From: Cherax quadricarinatus
Lineage: Eukaryota; Arthropoda; Malacostraca; Decapoda; Parastacidae
Direction of reading: 5' to 3'
DNA length: 64,000 nt
NCBI RefSeq assembly: GCF_038502225.1
Contig: NC_091369.1
Coordinates: forward strand, 1,201,001 to 1,265,000
Part shown: positions 46,001 to 56,260 of the stretch, in pieces
How the letters are laid out: every line of letters starts with the position of its first letter
Numbering within the stretch: the stretch's first letter is position 1
Notes under the pieces: model-generated
What the model was told of the DNA's origin: nothing
The model's input: the letters and a program-made list of their open reading frames with translations, nothing else
The model's database searches: none
Made by a program: the position numbers and the translations under genes

Positions 46001-47706
46001 GGAATATCCACTAGGAATTTTTATTGATCTAAGAAAAGCTATTGACACATTAGACCACGGCATCCTACTCCACAAACTTGACCATTACTGTATAAGAGGC
46101 CATGCGCTTGCTTATTTCAAATCTCACCTTACTAATAGGTATCAGTATGTCGCCATTAAAGACACAGCATCAACAACACGGCCACTTGATACTGGAGTTC
46201 CGCAGGGAAGTGTCCTTGGTCCCCTGCTCTTCCTTATATACATCAATGATCTTCCAAACGTATCCCAACACCTGAAACCCATTCTCTTTGCTGACGACAC
46301 GACTTATGTCATCTCTCACCCTAATCTTGCCACCCTCAACACCATTGTTAACGAGGAGCTGATCAAAATATCGACTTGGATGACAGCCAATAAACTTACG
46401 CTTAACACTGACAAAACCTACTATATTATGTTTGGTAGCAGAGCAGGAGATGCACAAATTAACATTAAAATCGACAACACACTAATTACCAGACATAATG
46501 AGGGCAAATTCCTAGGCCTATACCTTGACAACAACCTGAATTTCAGCACCCATATCCAACACACAACCAAAAAAGTATCCAAAACGGTTGGGATCCTCTC
46601 CAAGATACGATACTACGTGCCACAAAATGCCCTTCTCACACTATACCACTCGCTTATTTATCCATACCTCACCTATGCTATTTGTGCTTGGGGATCAACT
46701 GCAGCAACACACCTAAAGCCAATAATAACCCAACAAAAAGCCACAGTAAGAATCACTAAATCCCATCCCTGGCAACACACCCCCCCCCCCCCCCCCCACT
46801 CTTCATAGATCTAAACTTACTCCCTGTTCAGTACATCCACACTTACTACTGTGCAGTCTACATCTACAGGACCTTAAACTCCAATATCAACCTTGACCTA
46901 AAATGCTTTCTTGATAGTTGACAACCCACAGGCATAACACCAGACACAAACATCTCTACGACATTCCCCATGTCCGACTAAACCTTTACAAAAATTCAAT
47001 GTATGTCAAAGGCCCTAAGATCTGGAACACCCTACCTGAGAACTCTAGAACTGCACACACATTCATCACCTTCAAAACTACCATTAGAAAACATCTCATC
47101 TCCCTGATACACCCCGTCAACTAACTACACGGATACCACCTGGTGGTTCACACCCATTTGACCATAAACAGAAATATTAATCTCAATCTTAAAATAATGA
47201 ATCCTGTGATACTCCAATACTGAAACTGTACTGTGCCAAAACAAAAGCATTCACATTGCTAAACTCAAACTAGTATTTAGTCACTTAGCCATAATACCAA
47301 CTTGCCTCATATTTTGTAATATTTTAAAATTAAGAATTAAACTAAAGTCTGCCCGAAATGCCTAGCCATGCTAGGTGTTCTAGTGGTACACTCTGTAATC
47401 ATTATTTTACTACATGTAAACCACACAATAACCAAATTCTGTAAACTCAGCATTGTAATCCTTATAGAGAATAAACTATGAATAATATAGGGATATGGAG
47501 GGGAAGGGGACATCATTGGAACTTTCTTCATACAATATTTCAGAATAGCTACTGCTAATCCAAAGAAAGTGGTAAATGTGATGAGTAAATAGTGCCTGGG
47601 TGGACAGAGTAGTCATTGAAATATTTTACAGGGAAAGCGTGGGCGTCCTGCAAAGAATGCTGCCAAGGAAGATGCCTCTGAAGAATCTGCTGAAGAAGCA
47701 GAGTAA
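39859..47706 (+). CDS. HMGA-like AT-hook chromatin protein, 88 aa, two coding exons
   Basis: Joining 39859-40050 to 47632-47706 gives an uninterrupted 88-residue protein. Hook 1 is KRKRGRPPKPES (about 13-24), hook 2 KRGRGRPKGSKNKGK (about 43-57) and hook 3 GKRGRPAK (65-72). The tail EDASEESAEEAE (77-88) is acidic. HMGA proteins bind AT-rich minor grooves through such hooks and shape chromatin and transcription in the nucleus. Vertebrate HMGA proteins have three hooks, an RGRPKGSKNK second hook and an acidic tail in about 100 residues, so the match is close. Splice sites are canonical: TTTCAG before 39849, TCG/GTATGA at 40050/40051, TTTTACAG before 47632, phase 0. The ATG has A at -3 and G at +4. 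Drosophila-type multi-hook proteins are the alternative, but those are much longer. Confidence 0.85.
40260..40265 (+). promoter_or_regulatory. Intronic AATAAA, possible alternative poly(A) signal
   Basis: The hexamer lies 210 bases into the intron, downstream of the read-through stop, where it could end a short transcript. Hexamers occur by chance in AT-rich DNA, so this is a hypothesis. Confidence 0.3.
40266..41569. other. Intron of the HMGA-like gene; no feature seen
   Basis: AT-rich intron with poly-T tracts and a poly-C tract near 40690. An 81-codon minus-strand frame at 40788-41033 has no recognisable domain. Confidence 0.6.
41568..41969 (+). pseudogene. LINE RT fingers and motif A fragment
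   Basis: This 133-codon frame holds the RT fingers and the first palm motif (DFAKAFDKCDH, with the metal-binding Asp). It is cut by a stop at 41967-41969; motifs B and C lie downstream in another frame. Confidence 0.75.
41570..43045 (+). mobile_element. CR1/jockey-type LINE (family C), RT to 3' end, inside the HMGA-like intron
   Basis: The first frame (41568-41969) gives APLHKGGSKATAKNYRPIAL, HGFRTGRSCLSQLLD and motif A, VIYTDFAKAFDKCDHG. After a frameshift at about 41965 come SSVPQGTVLAPILFLLISDI (motif B) and SSFADDT (motif C) ending at a TGA near 42118, then DLGVIMSEDLTFKDH. The 3' tail to 43045 is that of family C. It is more complete than the 29282 copy and more decayed. It lies in sense orientation to the host gene. 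Confidence 0.8.
43060..43140 (+). repeat. tRNA-like SINE head
   Basis: AGTGGCTAAATGCTATGGGT resembles an A box region and GCAGGTTCAAGCCCCCACCT a B box region. It follows the LINE tail directly. Confidence 0.45.
43141..44155. other. Intronic and LINE 5' region; no gene recognised
   Basis: A diverged ~125-bp unit recurs at about 43700, 43825 and 43960 (around CTAGTTGTACTATAGCTCAT, TTAGACC..AGTGCAATTAC). It could be the 5' untranslated repeat of the LINE that starts at 44156. Confidence 0.5.
44156..45304 (+). pseudogene. LINE AP-like endonuclease, 382 codons
   Basis: Motifs in order: LSVLNYNIRSL (metal-binding Asn), IILTETWL (catalytic Glu), GGGIAIYY, LLLAGDFNINL (Asp and Asn), TIIDHIWTN and STTDHYPTFLL (final Asp-His, with TTDH where SDH is usual). 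The domain is complete. The frame closes at a TAG at 45302-45304 because of a nearby frameshift: the next frame continues as QLYYSSRFTDTRGDIKKTW, the linker to RT. Confidence 0.8.
45619..45641. repeat. Run of 23 G
   Basis: A pure G tract interrupts the LINE where NNKSPGIDG would be expected. Sequencing or assembly error is possible, as with the C run at 46780-46797. Confidence 0.8.
45759..46808 (+). pseudogene. LINE reverse transcriptase, 349 codons
   Basis: It contains ARVTPIHKGGD, NYRPISNLPLLFKIFEKLV, motif A GIFIDLRKAIDTLDHG (Ile where Phe is usual), motif B GVPQGSVLGPLLFLIYINDL, motif C LFADDTTYV and FLGLYLDNNLNFSTHI. The RT palm is intact. It ends as PPPPPHSS because the C run at 46780-46797 disturbs the frame. 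Confidence 0.8.
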
Positions 47707-48400
47707 ATATTTTAGTGAAATTAAAGGCCACCATCACACCCCTACATTGGCTGCCTTTAAAATACGGATTTAAACCTTATCCATCATAGGATACATTTGA
47801 TATACTGTACAATCTGCCTGCAGTGCATGGTAACTGGAATAATTTTTCCAGTGGTCATATATAAGTGTTAGAGCAGCTCATGTATTCCCTAGTAGTATTT
47901 CATGTGCTTCAGTAATGCCTAAATGTCTTTGTACTTCCAAATAGCTTAAAAGTACCTATTTTTCTATATTTACATCAGTAAAGGCTTCTTGAGTAGGAAT
48001 TAGTTAAGGAACAGCAGGGGTATGGTGGATAAGGTCTTGTAATTGATTCTTTTTATAAGTGTCTGTGTGGTGTTAAAGTACAGTAGTTTGTTTGAATTTT
48101 AATACCATTTTCTCTTCAGAGTACAAAATGGGTCATTAAAAATATTTTAAGTTTGAGAGTATTTTAAAGTTTTGGCATTGCGATCCTGTGGGAAATGAGA
48201 TCTGATGAAATGTCCCTATATCACTTAATGCATTCATTCTTTGAATAGATCAGAATGCTCATAAAGGTTACTTATATATCTTTGAGGTAAAGGTTCATTT
48301 AGGGACCAATTGTGCCCAATTTATTAGATTTTTAAATTATTGCAGGGTAATAATTATCCTGTTATTCATATGTGAAAATAAAACTTTAGTTCTAAAAGAA
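47632..48400 (+). CDS. HMGA-like gene, last exon (CDS 47632-47706, then 3' UTR)
   Basis: The acceptor is TTTTACAG ending at 47631. The exon encodes GKRGRPAKNAAKEDASEE and the rest of the acidic tail, with TAA at 47704-47706. The 3' untranslated region runs about 690 bases. Confidence 0.8.
48377..48382 (+). terminator. AATAAA poly(A) signal of the HMGA-like gene
   Basis: A canonical hexamer 671 bases after the stop codon, in AT-rich sequence with no later feature of the gene. Cleavage would be near 48400. Confidence 0.55.
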
Positions 48401-48669
48401 AAGTTAATATCCTCGCATCTTTGTCTTGTGACAATTTGCATTTTAACTTTCACCGTCATGTAGATTGCAGTTATTGACGCCACTTTGAGCTCGACTCCCT
48501 CAAGATTGAGCTGTGAGCAGTAAATTTTGGCCTAGGCAGGATAGAATGTCTGCATAGTGAATGTGCAACTGCCCCATGCAGTGCAAGATGAGAAAAGTTT
48601 AAAATAGTGACTTTCCTGAAGACTGGTAAGGCCCCCCTTTTCCTACTCTAGGTCAGTTTTATGGGATTT

Positions 48670-49456
48670 TACTAGTCTAATTCAATTTATTGGGATGCCA
48701 TGACCAATAATTCCTGCTTATATTTTATCAGAAATGGGGTAAATCTTCGATTTTTTTTTTTTATTTTTTTATTCAGACTGGAGGGCAAGTGTAATATAGG
48801 AGAGGTAATGAGGAAATGTTGGTTTAGTTGCTGGACATTGACACTCTCTCTGACTATTTCAACTACCCAATAAAGTGATTGGAAATTTGTAATTTGGCTG
48901 ATTTCACAGTTCAGAATATTCAAATTTCTAAATAGGGTCCTGAATAAACAATGCAGGCATTCCTGGCACTAAAATAACATTTTACTGTTAAGCCATATTG
49001 TAATGTATAAATATTCATGCACACAGACCCACCAGCTGATGTGTATTGGATGTGTGATGTGATTTGTTTACTCTTGAACATCGGGAAAAATAAATATTTC
49101 TTCTACTTTGAGCTCGGTTTCAAGCTATTTTCGCTAAAACCAATCAAAATCATCTCTATTTCTGTAATATATCTTCCATTCTATCAAACGAGACCAAGAA
49201 ACTGCGAATGCAACTGTAAAAACCATAGGAAAATGCACCATGAACTCACTCTTAATCCAAAAAGTAGCATTTTTTTTCCTCGTTATGCACTGTGCTGCAG
49301 GATTTACATGTGGTGTACACTTACCACATAGATGCACTCTCATATCAAGGCCCAAATTTACCACTCACAGCTTATGAGTGAGCTGAGCTCGTGATGTACT
49401 ACGCTTGGACCCTGGCTTCAAAGCCGTAGAACTGAGATGGACCCTCAAAGGGTTAA
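48670..49456 (-). mobile_element. Old, partial copy of the 1.07-kb TTAA MITE, inverted
   Basis: Read on the minus strand from the TTAA at 49453-49456, it starts CCCTTTGAGGGTCC and shares TGTGGTAAGTGTACACCAC-like sequence and TATTACAGAAATAGAGATGA with the MITEs at 5771 and 61257. Homology fades toward 48670 and the far TIR is not found. A poly(A) run follows at 49457-49479. Confidence 0.65.
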
Positions 49457-49480
49457 AAAAAAAAAAAAAAAAAAAAAAAG

Positions 49481-50627
49481 TTTGATCTCTGACAAGATGT
49501 TAGTCTGGGCCTACAGACATTGATACAATGTTATCTTTTTGTATCCTTGCAGTTGCCTGGATGTTTACATTTTCTGCTTTCTCACTCCAGTATGTTAATA
49601 GGCAGTGTGCTGATTGGGACTATGCCCCAAAATACCCTCCCCACATAGATTATGCATCTCCAGAGTACATGTTCAGGAATTTTCAGTAATTTGAATGCTT
49701 TTCTGATTCAGGGCTGTAAATGATCTGCCCTGAAAAAGAACAGTCAACATTAAATAGTACTTGAGGGCATCATTATTTTCCCTGTTTGGAAACTTCAGTA
49801 TCCACCCATCATTTTCCTGGCTACTGACATTTGCCTTGTTTAAAAGATAGGTCAATTAACATTACACCCAGGACTTAATGTTCCTTTTTCAGCTAATTTT
49901 TATTTTCCCATATCTAAGCAGTTGGACCTTGTCACTAATGCTATTCATTGCTTGCTGGAAGACTTGTTTGCTTATCTTACAATTATTCCATGTCTTGCAG
50001 TGACTTTCATGGTTATTTTGGTATGTGTAAGTGATAAAACTTTCCCCCCATGTCTGATAGGATACAGTAAAGGCTCCAGGAATGTCCCTTGGGGTACTGA
50101 GATTTTTTTTTTTATCAGAAAGCTAAATACCCACTTTCTTTCACCATTATACATACCCCTCATTGTTGTGCATTTGTCCAATGCTCTTGCTAAATCGGTG
50201 TATACTATGGTTTTTCTTCAATGCTAATACTGTTATAATGGTTCAGTATTTGTGACTACTGTAATTCCAAGCTAATTTGAGTTGTGTAAGCTGTTCTATT
50301 CCATAGAATTTGTAATTTGGCATCTTACCTTTAGACTAAAGTGTAATGTCAGTGCTTGACTGCCTTTTTTATGCAAAGAGCTGTCTTTACTTTTTAGAGC
50401 CTCTGTAATTTTACCTACAGTAGATCCAAGTTTTCTCCAAAGGATACTAAATACTCATGCTAATAGCATTTTTCACTGAATTGGTAATTTCACTAATCTT
50501 GTCCAGATGCTGCATGAATGGGCGTTCAGAATTTTTCAGATTACACCACATTTTTATACAATCTGTGTAGCCTTCAGTGGTGGTGAAAATTTTCATTCAG
50601 AATGATTTAGTAGATTGCTAAACTTAA
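49481..50627. other. No gene recognised
   Basis: A 101-codon plus-strand frame at 49922-50227 is AT-rich and has no domain I recognise. Confidence 0.5.
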
Positions 50628-52962
50628 TACAGTGGACCCCCGGTTAACGATTTTAATCCGTGCAAGAGGGCTCATCGTTATGCGAAATAATCGTTATGCG
50701 AATGAATTTTCCCCATAAGAAATAATGGAAATAAAATTAATCCGTGCAAGACGCCCAAAAGTATGAAAAAAATTTTTTTTTACCACATGAAATGTTAATT
50801 TTAATACACACACTGAAAAAGGCATGCACAATTAAATGACACTTACTTTTATTGAAGATCTGGTGATGATTGATGGGATGGGAGGAGGGGAGAGTGTGTG
50901 TTAGTGTTTAGAAGGGGAATCCCCTTCCATTAGGACTTGAGGTAGTAAGTCCTTTTCTGGGGTTACTTCCCTTCTTCTTTTAATGCCACTAGGGCCAGCT
51001 TCAGAGTCACTGGACTTCTTTCGCACAAGATATCTGTCCATAGTGGCCTGTACCTCTCGTTCCTTTATGACTTGCCTAAAGTGTTTCACAACATTGTCAG
51101 TGTAATAATCACCAGCACGGCTTGCAATAGCTGTGTGAGGGTGATTTTCATCCATGAAGGTTTGCACTTCAAGCCACTTAGCACAGATTTCCTTTATCTT
51201 TGTAGTAGGCAACTTCTTCAATTTCTCTCTCCCCTCCTCTGAACCAGTTTCCTCAGGTCTGGCCTCTTGCTCTTGAAGTTGATCTATCAGCTCATCAGTG
51301 GTTAGTTCTTCATTGTCCTCCTCCACCAACTCTTCCACATCCTCCCCACTAACCTCCAACCCCAAGGACTTTCCCAATGCCACAATGGATTCCTCAACTG
51401 GCACAGGATTCTCAGGGTTAGCCTCAAACCCTTCAAAATCCCTTTTGTCTACACATTCTGGCCACAGTTTCTTCCAAGCAGAGTTCAAGGTCCTCTTAGT
51501 CACTTCCTCCCAAGCCTTACCTATAAGGTTTACACAATTGAGGATATTAAAGTGATCTCTCCAAAACTCTCTTAGAGTCAGTTGAGTTTCTGAGGTCATT
51601 ACAAAGCACCTTTCAAACAGAGCTTTTGTGTACAGTTTCTTGAAGTTGGAAATAACCTGCTGGTCCATGGGCTGCAGGAGAGGAGTGGTATTAGGAGGCA
51701 AAAACTTCACCTTAATGAAGCTCATGTCCCCATAAAGTCGCTCTGCCATGTCTGTAGGATGACCAGGGGCATTGTCTAACACCAGGAGGCACTTAAGTTC
51801 TAATTTCTTTTCAGTTAGGTAATTTTTCACATTGGGGGCAAATGCATGGTGTAACCAGTTATAGAAAAATTCCCTAGTGACCCATGCCTTACTGTTTGCC
51901 CTCCACAGCACACACAAATTATCCTTGAGGACATTCTTTTGCCTGAACGCTCTGGGAGTTTCAGAGTGATACACTAATAAAGGCTTCACTTTGCAATCAC
52001 CAGTAGCATTGGCACACATCAACAAAGTAAGCCTGTCTTTCATAGGCTTATGTCCTGGGAGTGCCTTTTCCTCCTGAGTAATGTAGGTCCTGCTTGGCAT
52101 TTTCTTCCAGAACAGGCCTGTTTCATCACAATTAAACACTTGTTCAGGTTTCAGTCCTTCAGTTTCTATGTACTCCTTGAATTCCTGCACATATTTTTCA
52201 GCCGCTTTGTGGTCCGAACTGGCAGCCTCACCATGCCTTATCACACTATGGATGCCACTACGCTTCTTAAATCTCTCAAACCAACCTTTGCTGGCCTTAA
52301 ATTCACTCACATCATCACTAGTTGCAGGCATTTTTTTAATTAAATCGTCATGCAACTTCCTAGCCTTTTCACATATGATCGCTTGAGAGACGCTATCTCC
52401 TGCTAGCTGTTTTTCATTTATCCACACCAATAAGAGTCTCTCAACATCTTCCATCACTTGCGATCTTTGTTTCGAAAACACAGTTGAACCTTTGGCAAGA
52501 ACAGCTTCCTTGATTGTCTTTCTGGTGCCCACAATAGTAGCGATGGTTGATTGGGGTTTCTTGTACAGCTTGACTAGGTCGGCTATACGCACTCCACTTT
52601 CATACTTATCAATTATCTCTTTCTTCATCTCTATAGTAATTCTTACCCTTTGAGGTGTAGGGTTGGCACTAGAAGCTTTCTTGGGGCCCATGGTCACTTA
52701 TTTTCCAGAAACAGCACCGAAAATACTGTAATAATACGAAATATTCCGAGTGTATGCTTGGATGTTACCGCGGAGGCTGGCTGGTAAACAATGGGACGGG
52801 GCGGCACATGTGAGGCTGGCTGAGGGCACATTGGACGCGTCTCGGACGAAAATCGGTAAGCGGGTTTTTAATCGGTATGCGCGGCAAAAATTTTGCGATA
52901 AAAGTAATCGTTATGCGGAAAAATCGCTATGTGATGCCATCGTTATGCGGGGGTCCACTGTA
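50628..52962 (-). mobile_element. Tigger/pogo DNA transposon, apparently intact (2331 bp plus TA duplications)
   Basis: The element is flanked by TA at 50628-50629 and 52961-52962. Its ends are inverted: CAGTGGACCCCCGGTTAACG at 50630 and, from the right, CAGTGGACCCCCGCATAACG. Copies of ATCGTTATGCG sit near both ends and may be transposase-binding sites. It encodes one uninterrupted transposase on the minus strand. Size, TA duplication and ends fit the pogo/Tigger branch of Tc1/mariner. Confidence 0.95.
50901..52697 (-). CDS. Tigger/pogo (TIGD-like) transposase, 598 aa, open
   Basis: It would cut and move the element at TA sites in the nucleus. Residues about 18-70 are a pipsqueak-type helix-turn-helix (ITIEMKKEIIDKYESG, IADLVKLYKKPQSTIATIV). 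Residues about 80-150 are a CENP-B-type DNA-binding domain (KASKGWFERFKKRSGI). The DDE_1 catalytic domain follows with D191 (FNCDETGLFWKK), D308 (CLLVLDNAPGHP) and D345 (LQPMDQQVIS), a complete DDD triad. The C-terminal part is acidic, ending in a Ser/Lys-rich tail. Length is typical of Tigger transposases (about 500-600). The start could be Met1 or Met3 (MGPKK). No stop or frameshift is seen. A domesticated host gene is the alternative, but the TIRs around it argue for a transposon. Confidence 0.93.
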   Translation of the reverse strand: MTMGPKKASSANPTPQRVRITIEMKKEIIDKYESGVRIADLVKLYKKPQSTIATIVGTRKTIKEAVLAKGSTVFSKQRSQVMEDVERLLLVWINEKQLAGDSVSQAIICEKARKLHDDLIKKMPATSDDVSEFKASKGWFERFKKRSGIHSVIRHGEAASSDHKAAEKYVQEFKEYIETEGLKPEQVFNCDETGLFWKKMPSRTYITQEEKALPGHKPMKDRLTLLMCANATGDCKVKPLLVYHSETPRAFRQKNVLKDNLCVLWRANSKAWVTREFFYNWLHHAFAPNVKNYLTEKKLELKCLLVLDNAPGHPTDMAERLYGDMSFIKVKFLPPNTTPLLQPMDQQVISNFKKLYTKALFERCFVMTSETQLTLREFWRDHFNILNCVNLIGKAWEEVTKRTLNSAWKKLWPECVDKRDFEGFEANPENPVPVEESIVALGKSLGLEVSGEDVEELVEEDNEELTTDELIDQLQEQEARPEETGSEEGREKLKKLPTTKIKEICAKWLEVQTFMDENHPHTAIASRAGDYYTDNVVKHFRQVIKEREVQATMDRYLVRKKSSDSEAGPSGIKRRREVTPEKDLLPQVLMEGDSPSKH

Positions 52963-54208
52963 CTTATTTATCCTTTAGCATTTCCTAAGCTTAGTGATTA
53001 GGGGGAAAAAACTAGAAAAACTGAGGAATTTGTTGGCCTAAAGTGCTTCCATGACTTTTCTTCTGGCATAATGCTGTTGATTGACTATCTTCCATTTAAT
53101 ATTTTAGAGGTTGATCCCCTATTAGTTTCTTCCCATAATGTTATTTTTAGGTTATGGGAACTTAGCTATGCACTAATTTAACCAGGTACTGTAAAGCCCT
53201 TAGACCCTAGTGGGTTTAGTACTTTGTTTTGATTATAATAATGCAAGACCCTTAATGATATACAACCCATACAAATGTGTCCTTGATGAGACTTAGTAAG
53301 TGCTAGTGTCCAGGGCTTTTTAGGATAAAGGGGGGGGGGGTGATGCCTTGATGTCAGTGAAAAAGCTCTCAATTCAAATCTGACTGCCTGCTATTTCCCA
53401 TGTGATGTACAATCCTTGAGTGTAGTACTACCATGAAGACATTCTTAAACCCTCGGGTGATGTTGGCAGCTACCCACTAAGTTTCATCCTCCAGGGACTT
53501 TCAGTAATTTGTGTACAGCATTTCTCCAGCCACTATACACAGCCATTTTTGTCACCATAACTTTCTCATTTATGTACATAACTATCCTGGCTTCAAAGAT
53601 CTTTTGCACATGAAAGTGCTGTTCCTTGTGTGTTGTATCATTTTCAGAGCCGTTTTCCATTCATCAAATAGGGCTCGATTCAGTAAGTTCATCAAACTCG
53701 TCCTTTTTCTAATCTTGTTCATTTTAAAGTTGATTGAACATGCTGTTTTTGATAGTTTAATTTTCTGGAGCAGAATGTTTTACCATGTTTTCAGTCTGCC
53801 TATAGACCATTCAATTTGAGACAGCTTTGTGTAAAGTTTGATTTGGTACTGTACACTTGAGGAATTGTTTCTGCTAATTGTACTGGACACCTCTACTGCA
53901 CTTGATACTATTAATAACAAATTATTGATAGTGATCTTTTTGGTTATGACTTATCTTTCCGGTTTAGTCATTTCAAGTAGTCTGTATCTGAGTTGGCTGT
54001 CTTTGCTCTGACATTACTCAGGGCATTGCTTTTGGACTGGTATTGTTAACTGTTAGGTGTCCATGGGGTTGATGACCATTTTTATGACAAGTCTGCATCT
54101 GGGTTCTAAATGTGGAAGATGTAAACTGTTTTGGTTCTCACTTGCTGGATATTTGCACTTTGAGGACATAGGAAATTGAAACTGAATGAGGCCGACAGAT
54201 TTTGATGC
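52963..54208. other. No gene; one SINE family E tail
   Basis: At about 53193-53242 CCCTAGTGGGTTTAGTACTT and GATTATAATAA form a SINE tail. Otherwise AT-rich sequence without coding frames. Confidence 0.55.
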
Positions 54209-54676
54209 TACACAAATAACCCGCGCATAGAAGAGGAGCTCACGACGACGTTTCGGTCCGACTTGGGCCATTTACAGTCACACTAACGAGCAGGACGGGT
54301 ATGTATAGGCAGGAAGAGGTGGTGGTAGTAGTAGTAGTGGGGAATAAGGAGGACGAGCCAGTCAAATACAAAGAAAGGGGAGCACTGCAAGGGAGCTAGG
54401 TACACTTGTGTACAGTGTGTGCTACATAATCCTATGGGTTTAGTGCTCCCCTTCATAATAATGTGTACACTGTGTACTTGCAAGTACACAGGTGTACCTC
54501 TGTGTACTTGCAAGTACACAGGTGTACCTCTGTGTACTTGCTCTCCCTCTGTGGGCACCTAGCTCCCTTGCAGTGCTCCCCTTTCTTTGTATTTGACTGG
54601 CTCCTCGTCCTTATTCCCCACTACTACTACTACCACCACTACTACTACTACTACCACCACTACTACTACTACCACC

Positions 54677-54711
<35 letters not shown>

Positions 54712-54727
54712 CACCACTACTACTACT

Positions 54728-54759
<32 letters not shown>

Positions 54760-55337
54760 ACCACAGCTACCACTACTACACCACCACCACCACTACTACC
54801 ACCACCACTACTACCACCACCACCACTACTACCACCACCACTACTACCACCACCACTACTACTACTACCACCACCACCACCACCACTACTACTACTACCA
54901 CCACCACTACTACCACCACCACTACTACTACCACCACCACCACTACTACCACCACCACCACCACTACTACCACCACCACCACCACTACTACCACCACCAC
55001 CACCACTACTACCACCACTACTACTACTACCACCACCACTACTACCACCACTACTACCACCACCACCACCACTACTACCACCACCACTACTACTACCACC
55101 ACTACTACCACCACCACCACTACTACCACCACCACTACTACCACCACCACCACTACCACCACCACCACTACCACCACTACCACTACTACCACCACCACTA
55201 CTACCACCACCACCACTACTACTACCACCACCACTACTACTACCACCACTACTACTACCACCACCACCACTACTACTACTACCACCACTACTACTACCAC
55301 CACCACTACTACTACCACCACTACTACTACCACCACC

Positions 55338-55369
<32 letters not shown>

Positions 55370-55421
55370 CACCACCACCACTACTACTACTACCACCACC
55401 ACCACCACTACTACTACTACC

Positions 55422-55510
<89 letters not shown>

Positions 55511-55526
55511 TACTACTACTACCACC

Positions 55527-55558
<32 letters not shown>

Positions 55559-56260
55559 CACCACCACTACTACTACCACCACCACTACTACTACCACCAC
55601 CACCACTACTACTACCACCACCACTACTACTACCACCACTACTACTACCACCACTGCTGCTGCTGCTGCTACTACCACCACCACCACTGCTGCTATTACT
55701 ACCACTGCTACTACTATTACTACCACTGCTACTACTACTACCACTGCTACTACCACTACTGCTGCTACAACTACTACTACCACTGCTGCTGCTGCTGCTA
55801 CTACTAACACTGCTGCTGCTGCTACTACTACCACCACTGCTACTACTACTACCACCACCACTGCTACTACTACCACCACCACTGCTACTACTACTACCAC
55901 CACCACTGCTACTACTACTACCACCACCACTGCTACTACTACCACCACTGCTACTACTACCACTGCTGCTACTACTACCACCACCACCACCACTGCTGCT
56001 GCTACCACCACCACTGCTGCTACTACTACCACCACTGCTACTACCACTACTACTACCACTGCTACAACTACTATTACCACTGCTACTACTACCACTGCTA
56101 CTACTACTACCACTGCTGCTACTACTACTACTACCACTACTACTACCACCTCTTCCTGCCTATATATACCCGTCCTGCTGTTAGTGTGACTGTAAGTGGT
56201 CAAAGTCGGACCAAAACGTCGTCGTAAGCTCCTCTCTTCTATGTGCGAGTTATTTGTGTA
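54209..56260. mobile_element. Foldback repeat around a long triplet array
   Basis: 54209-54342 and 56132-56260 are inverted copies (TACACAAATAACCCGCGCAT, GACGACGTTTCGGTCCGACT, CAGTCACACTAAC). Inside the left arm a second inverted pair exists: 54344-54406 against 54556-54622 (AGTCAAATACAAAGAAAGGG and its complement). Between them are tandem GTGTACTTGCAAGTACACAG units and a SINE tail. The rest is the triplet array. No coding potential. The element class is not identified. Confidence 0.7.
54623..56148. repeat. (ACT/ACC)n triplet array, 1.5 kb, with GCT interruptions toward the right
   Basis: Nearly every position follows a 3-bp period. The left two-thirds are ACT and ACC; GCT triplets appear from about 55650. 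Frames of up to 573 codons (Leu/Pro, Thr/His/Tyr or Val/Ala) are artefacts. Confidence 0.97.

Larger units (their letters stand above)
44156..47150 (+). mobile_element. CR1/L2-type LINE, nearly full coding length, inside the HMGA-like intron
   Basis: Endonuclease (44156-45304) and RT (45759-46808) follow in order, then a C-terminal part (46918-47124) with RHNTRHKHLYDIPHVRLNLY and GPKIWNTLPENSR. Damage includes a frameshift at about 45270, a 23-base G run replacing the expected NKSPGIDG region, and a C run at 46780-46797. It is in sense orientation to the host gene. Confidence 0.85.

Noticed and set aside
50901..52697. A domesticated TIGD-type host gene
   Set aside because: TIRs, TA duplications and subterminal repeats surround it, so a transposon is the simpler reading.
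54463..56203. Frames of 406-573 codons (Leu/Pro, Tyr/His, Val)
   Set aside because: They are translations of the ACT/ACC triplet array, open in several frames on both strands.
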